From contig JARXAU010000164.1 in assembly GCA_029865675.1 (NCBI GenBank), positions 1 through 8,105 on the forward strand: DNA of 8,105 nucleotides. Direction: 5' to 3'. The notes under the pieces are model-generated. The model did no database searches. It had not been told where the DNA came from and saw only the letters and a program-made list of their open reading frames with translations. The position numbers and the translations under genes are program-made. This stretch comes from Rhodoferax sp. Its GTDB lineage: Bacteria; Pseudomonadota; Gammaproteobacteria; Burkholderiales; Burkholderiaceae_C. This document shows, in pieces, positions 5,330 through 8,105 of this stretch (position 1 is the stretch's first letter; each line of letters starts with the position of its first letter).

Positions 5330-5782
5330 ATGATTTCGATCAGCGTCGTTGGGCGACTGGCACAGCAGCCTGAATTGCAGCTTTTGGGGGATGGCTCTCA
5401 GGTTTGTGAATTTACGCTTCTGTCCTCGCGCCACTACTACCAACAGGAGATCACCGAATCCGTGACCTTCTTTTGTTATGGTGACGTGGCCGAACAAATT
5501 TGTTCAACTACGGTGCTCGGACAAGAGATGTCTGCCACTGGAACCCAGGAAACCCGAATTTATCAATCTGGGCAAGGGGAACGTAAGAAGTTCGTGAAGT
5601 ACCGTCTGTCGTGGTTTCGCACCGGCCGACGTCCCTACAACGCAGACAAGCCGAGTCCGAAAGGACGTGCTGGGATTCCATCCCAGGCGGCCACCGAGTT
5701 CAAATCTGAAAGATCTCATAAATCCGAATTTGACACTCCCATGAACCATCAAAAGTCCGATCAGCGGGACGTAATGTTCTGA
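5330..5782 (+). CDS. SSB-like single-stranded-DNA-binding OB-fold protein
   Basis: The 150-residue product matches the OB-fold plan of bacterial SSB: ISVVGRLAQQPEL (2-14), G-D-G-S-QVCEFTL (20-30), an ESVTFFCYGDVAEQI strand-helix (43-57), G-x-x-MSATGTQET (64-74) and KYRLSWFR (90-97). Such proteins coat ssDNA and recruit replication and repair enzymes. It is shorter than host SSB (about 160-180 residues), has unusual loops, and its linker (105-145) is basic and polar instead of Gly/Gln-rich. The end is RDVMF, a degenerate form of the DDIPF interaction tip without the acidic run. The first usable ATG is 5330, three bases after the previous stop; a TTG sits directly before it and could be counted as a start, but ATG is preferred. 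It is the last gene of the operon, and a strong hairpin follows 31 bases later. Divergence suggests a plasmid- or element-type SSB. Confidence 0.82.
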   Translation: MISISVVGRLAQQPELQLLGDGSQVCEFTLLSSRHYYQQEITESVTFFCYGDVAEQICSTTVLGQEMSATGTQETRIYQSGQGERKKFVKYRLSWFRTGRRPYNADKPSPKGRAGIPSQAATEFKSERSHKSEFDTPMNHQKSDQRDVMF

Positions 5783-5791
5783 GGATCGTTT

Positions 5792-6010
5792 AACAAACTA
5801 ACTTATCAGGCAGGGCCCGGACTCACGTCCGGGCCTACGCCCTTGATCAATGTTGCAATTTTTGACAGACTGATAGCCTACTGGAAAGAGATGCGTGCGT
5901 TTTTCCCCAGTGGCCTACTAACGGAACTGGTTTCCGTGCTGTCTGACAGCAAATCCAGTCATAAACAAGCCTCGCTCAGCGCAAGCGCGATTCTGAAGTT
6001 TTAGTTTGTT
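5792..6010 (+). other. Structured region enclosed by a perfect 10-bp long-range inverted repeat
   Basis: AACAAACTAA at 5792-5801 is exactly complementary to TTAGTTTGTT at 6001-6010. The enclosed 199 bases hold further hairpins: 5814-5822/5827-5835, 5877-5887 with 5902-5913 (bulged), ACGGAA-ctggt-TTCCGT (5921-5937), and GCTG-tctga-CAGC (5938-5950). This has the look of a multi-branched RNA of about 220 bases directly after the SSB-like gene. No known RNA family is recognised and no promoter is clear; it could also be a 3' UTR fold or a single-strand DNA fold. Confidence 0.4.
5814..5835 (+). terminator. GC-rich hairpin after the operon, possible terminator without a U-run
   Basis: GGCCCGGAC (5814-5822) and GTCCGGGCC (5827-5835) pair perfectly around TCAC. 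It lies 31 bases after the SSB-like stop, where an operon terminator is expected. The following bases are TACGCCCTTG, without a T-run, so it may stabilise the 3' end of the mRNA rather than stop transcription. Confidence 0.4.
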
Positions 6011-6026
6011 GCTCGTTGAGCAATTG

Positions 6027-6220
6027 CACGGAGCTGGAGTTCCGTGACCGGTGCGCCCGTGCGCCCGTATATCCAGCCTACACACCCTCCTTGCGAGCAA
6101 TCGACCCGCAAGTTCCCTCCCCATATTCCCTGGCGCCTTTTATCGCCAGACAACCCTCGAAGGGGGCCAGCCAATGCCCATCTCCTCGGGGTGCGCATTG
6201 GCGGGTCTCATGGGAGACCC
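6027..6220 (+). other. Hairpin array in the leader of the ribonucleotide reductase gene
   Basis: Successive stems precede the reductase start: CACGGA/TCCGTG (6027-6032/6041-6046), CTTGCG/CGCAAG (6090-6095/6107-6112), CTGGCG/CGCCAG (6130-6135/6144-6149), CCCT/AGGG (6154-6157/6161-6164), GCCAATGC/GCATTGGC (6170-6177/6195-6202) and GGGTCTC/GAGACCC (6203-6209/6214-6220). The last two are back to back, 22 bases before the ATG. A further stem TTGCTC/GAGCAA lies at 6009-6023. The layout is like the array at 1501-1928 with different sequences. A 5' leader RNA acting on the reductase is possible. I find no cobalamin-riboswitch core. Confidence 0.55.
6051..6066. repeat. Two tandem copies of GTGCGCCC
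   Basis: Two exact 8-base units lie side by side in the reductase leader. There are too few copies to call iterons. They may be simple slippage. Confidence 0.6.
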
Positions 6221-6242
6221 CTATTTGTAATTGGAACAATTT

Positions 6243-8105
6243 ATGAAAATGAACGACAGTCACCTGCAGCCAGCATCTGATTTGCAGCAGTTGTGTCAAG
6301 ACGTGCTACTTGAAAAATACGCCGCTCCTGGCGAGAAGTCCGTAATGGAAATTCAGGAGCGAGTGGCCCGTAGTCTTGGCAAGGATAGTGCGCAGCAAGC
6401 CCGCTTTCTTGAGGTCCAGCGCCGCGGTTTCGTACCGGCCGGCCGGATCAACTCTTCGGCGGGTACTGGACGCATCACGACCATGATCAACTGTTTTGTG
6501 CAACCCGTGGCGGACAGTATGTCGGGCACAGTCGAAAACGGCATGCCTGGAATCATGGACGCTTTGCGCGAAGCGGCTGAGACCATGCGCCGTGGTGGCG
6601 GTGTCGGATATGACTTCTCCGCGCTTCGTCCAATCGGTGCAAAAGTCAAAGGGACGGATTCCAAGGCTTCCGGCCCGGTTTCCTACATGCGCGTCTTTGA
6701 CCGGATGTGCCAGACGGTTGAATCCGCCGGGGCACGCCGTGGGGCGCAGATGGGTGTGATGCGCGTCGATCACCCCGATATTGAGACGTTCATCGACGCA
6801 AAGCGTGCCCCTGACTTCGAAAAGATGGGCTTGTCCGCTACGCAAGCAAAGGGCTTCACTGATCTCATCAGCACAAACCCGAGCTTCGGCTGGGCGGTGC
6901 GTGGCTCCTTCGCGACATTGGCGAACTTCAACATCTCTGTGGCCGTGACGGACGAATTCATGGAAGCGGTCATGAATGATGGGACGTTTGATCTGTTGCA
7001 CGAGAGCCCTCCGGCACAAAGCTCACCACTGGGCACAAAGGTGGGGGCTGATGGATTGGAGCGCCACATCTACCGCACGGTCGCGGCCCGGGAGATCTGG
7101 GCCAAGATCATGCGCAACACCTACGAGGGCGCCGAACCGGGCGTGTTGTTCATTGACCGGATTAATGAAGACAACAACCTGCGCTACTGTGAAACGATCG
7201 CTGCCACCAATCCCTGTGGGGAAGAACCTCTGCCGGCGTATGGCTGCTGTTGTCTGGGAGCGATAAATCTCACCCGATTTGTGATCCGACCTTTCACGGT
7301 GGAATGCAAGTTTGACTTCGAGGCGATGAAACATGCCGTGGCGGTCGCGGTGGAGATGCTCGATCGGGTTCTTGATGTGACGAACTGGCCTTTGCCGCAG
7401 CAGGCCGCCGAGGCGGCAAACAAGCGCCGGATCGGCCTGGGTTATCTAGGCCTTGCGAACGTGCTAGCGATGCTGAACCTGCGTTACGACTCAAGCGAGG
7501 GCGTGTCCTTTGCACGGGATGTGACAACGGTCTTAACGCATTCGGCCTACTTGGCATCGGTTGAACTGGCGAAAACGCTTGGGCCTTTTCCCTTTTTCAA
7601 ACCGGATTTCTATCTGGAGGAGGGCACATTCGCGTCCCGTCTGCCTGAATCCATCAAGTCCGAAATTCGGACCCACGGTATTCGCAATTCGCACTTACTC
7701 TCCATCGCGCCCACCGGCACGATTTCGATGGCCTTTGGCGACAACGCAAGCTCAGGGATCGAGCCGACTTTCAGCCTGCGCCAAAAGCGCAACAAGCTGA
7801 TGTCCGATGGCTCGCGTGAGACGTTTGAGCTGGAAGATTACGCCTACCGGCTGTTCCGCGCTACCAATAGCCCGGAAGCCAGCTCGGAAGCGTTTGTGAC
7901 GGCGCTAAACATCAGTGTGGGTGATCACCTGAAAATGATGGGCGCGGTCGCTCCCTTGATTGACAGTGCAATCAGCAAAACTGTCAATGTGCCCGCTGAC
8001 TATGCTTTCGAGGACTTCCAGCAGGTATACATCGACGCATGGAAGATGGGGCTGAAAGGCATCACTACCTACCGTCCCAACGACTTCATTGGCGCTGTCC
8101 TGGTT
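6243..8105 (+). CDS. nrdJ: Adenosylcobalamin-dependent (class II) ribonucleotide reductase, C-terminus beyond the window
   Basis: The open frame runs 621 codons to the window edge. It encodes a class II ribonucleotide reductase, which turns ribonucleotides into deoxyribonucleotides using a B12-derived radical, oxygen-independently. Visible: N-terminal redox Cys84 in MINCFVQP, GGGVGYDFS (118-126), NPCGEE (323-328) with Asn323, the radical-bearing Cys325 and Glu327, second redox Cys336 in GCCCLGAINL, and PTGTIS (490-495) in the phosphate-binding loop. All core residues are present; the C-terminal cysteines lie outside. Residues about 188-225 look like an extra loop before the conserved NFNIS (228-232). 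The family style (YGCC-x-LG, LTRFV, GTFASRLPE) recalls Burkholderiales NrdJ. ATG 6243 has only a weak GGA (6233-6235); ATG 6249 is an alternative. It follows a hairpin-rich 460-base leader and is probably a separate transcription unit. Confidence 0.93.
   Translation, partial: MKMNDSHLQPASDLQQLCQDVLLEKYAAPGEKSVMEIQERVARSLGKDSAQQARFLEVQRRGFVPAGRINSSAGTGRITTMINCFVQPVADSMSGTVENGMPGIMDALREAAETMRRGGGVGYDFSALRPIGAKVKGTDSKASGPVSYMRVFDRMCQTVESAGARRGAQMGVMRVDHPDIETFIDAKRAPDFEKMGLSATQAKGFTDLISTNPSFGWAVRGSFATLANFNISVAVTDEFMEAVMNDGTFDLLHESPPAQSSPLGTKVGADGLERHIYRTVAAREIWAKIMRNTYEGAEPGVLFIDRINEDNNLRYCETIAATNPCGEEPLPAYGCCCLGAINLTRFVIRPFTVECKFDFEAMKHAVAVAVEMLDRVLDVTNWPLPQQAAEAANKRRIGLGYLGLANVLAMLNLRYDSSEGVSFARDVTTVLTHSAYLASVELAKTLGPFPFFKPDFYLEEGTFASRLPESIKSEIRTHGIRNSHLLSIAPTGTISMAFGDNASSGIEPTFSLRQKRNKLMSDGSRETFELEDYAYRLFRATNSPEASSEAFVTALNISVGDHLKMMGAVAPLIDSAISKTVNVPADYAFEDFQQVYIDAWKMGLKGITTYRPNDFIGAVLV

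Noticed and set aside
5862..5890. Promoter with consensus TTGACA before the reductase gene
   Set aside because: The -35 hexamer is perfect, but 16-18 bases further only AAAGAG-type sequence is found, with no usable -10.
5788..6021. Integron attC site (GTTTAAC ... GTTGAGC) after the SSB-like gene
   Set aside because: The two degenerate 7-mers fit RYYYAAC and GTTRRRY, but the 234-base distance exceeds usual attC lengths, such 7-mers are common by chance, and the upstream genes form an operon, not promoterless cassettes.
6150..6242. Cobalamin riboswitch before the B12-dependent reductase
   Set aside because: GGGAGACC at 6212-6219 recalls part of a B12 box, but it is one arm of a simple hairpin, and the conserved GCCACTG core and the remaining stems are absent.
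6306..7019. A 237-residue minus-strand open frame
   Set aside because: It lies wholly antisense to the clearly conserved reductase frame; its His/Arg-rich product shows no domain and it has no good ribosome site.

Overview
The window looks like part of a plasmid, integrative conjugative element or similar accessory region from a Betaproteobacterium, probably a Burkholderiales member. The inference rests on the style of the class II ribonucleotide reductase at the right end, the moderate-to-high GC coding sequence, and a tightly packed run of DNA-handling and unrecognised genes. No transposase, integrase, tRNA, rRNA or CRISPR array is visible, so the mobile-element origin is inferred, not shown.

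Layout. (1) Left end, minus strand: the start of a UvrD/Rep-type superfamily 1 helicase (32-352), cut by an in-frame TAA although helicase-like sequence continues to the window edge. Just upstream of it in the same transcription direction is an unrecognised 284-residue protein (370-1224). (2) 1225-1999: a 775-base divergent intergenic region. Its right part (1501-1928) is an almost unbroken chain of about fifteen short hairpins. (3) 2000-5782, plus strand: five genes that are overlapping or only a few bases apart. They are an unrecognised protein, a MoxR/CobS/CbbQ-like AAA+ ATPase, another unrecognised protein, a membrane-anchored protein with a relaxase-associated-like C-terminal domain, and a single-stranded-DNA-binding (SSB-like) OB-fold protein. 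(4) 5783-6242: a second gene-free stretch, again full of hairpins, part of it enclosed by a perfect 10-bp long-range inverted repeat. (5) 6243 to the right edge: a long open frame for an adenosylcobalamin-dependent (class II) ribonucleotide reductase, complete at its N-terminus and cut by the window end.

How the parts may work together. Helicase, SSB and dNTP-producing reductase all fit replication, repair or establishment of an incoming single-stranded element. The AAA+ ATPase and its three unrecognised neighbours form one apparent co-translated unit with the SSB-like protein, so a DNA-linked ATPase machine is the simplest guess. The classical von Willebrand-A partner of such ATPases is not visible here.

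The most unusual material is non-coding. Two separate gene-free leaders, one before the five-gene operon and one before the reductase gene, are both arrays of hairpins whose sequences differ but whose form recurs. Some copies keep pairing while their bases change, and several hairpins are followed by the same CTAC tetranucleotide. No RNA family can be named for them from the sequence alone.
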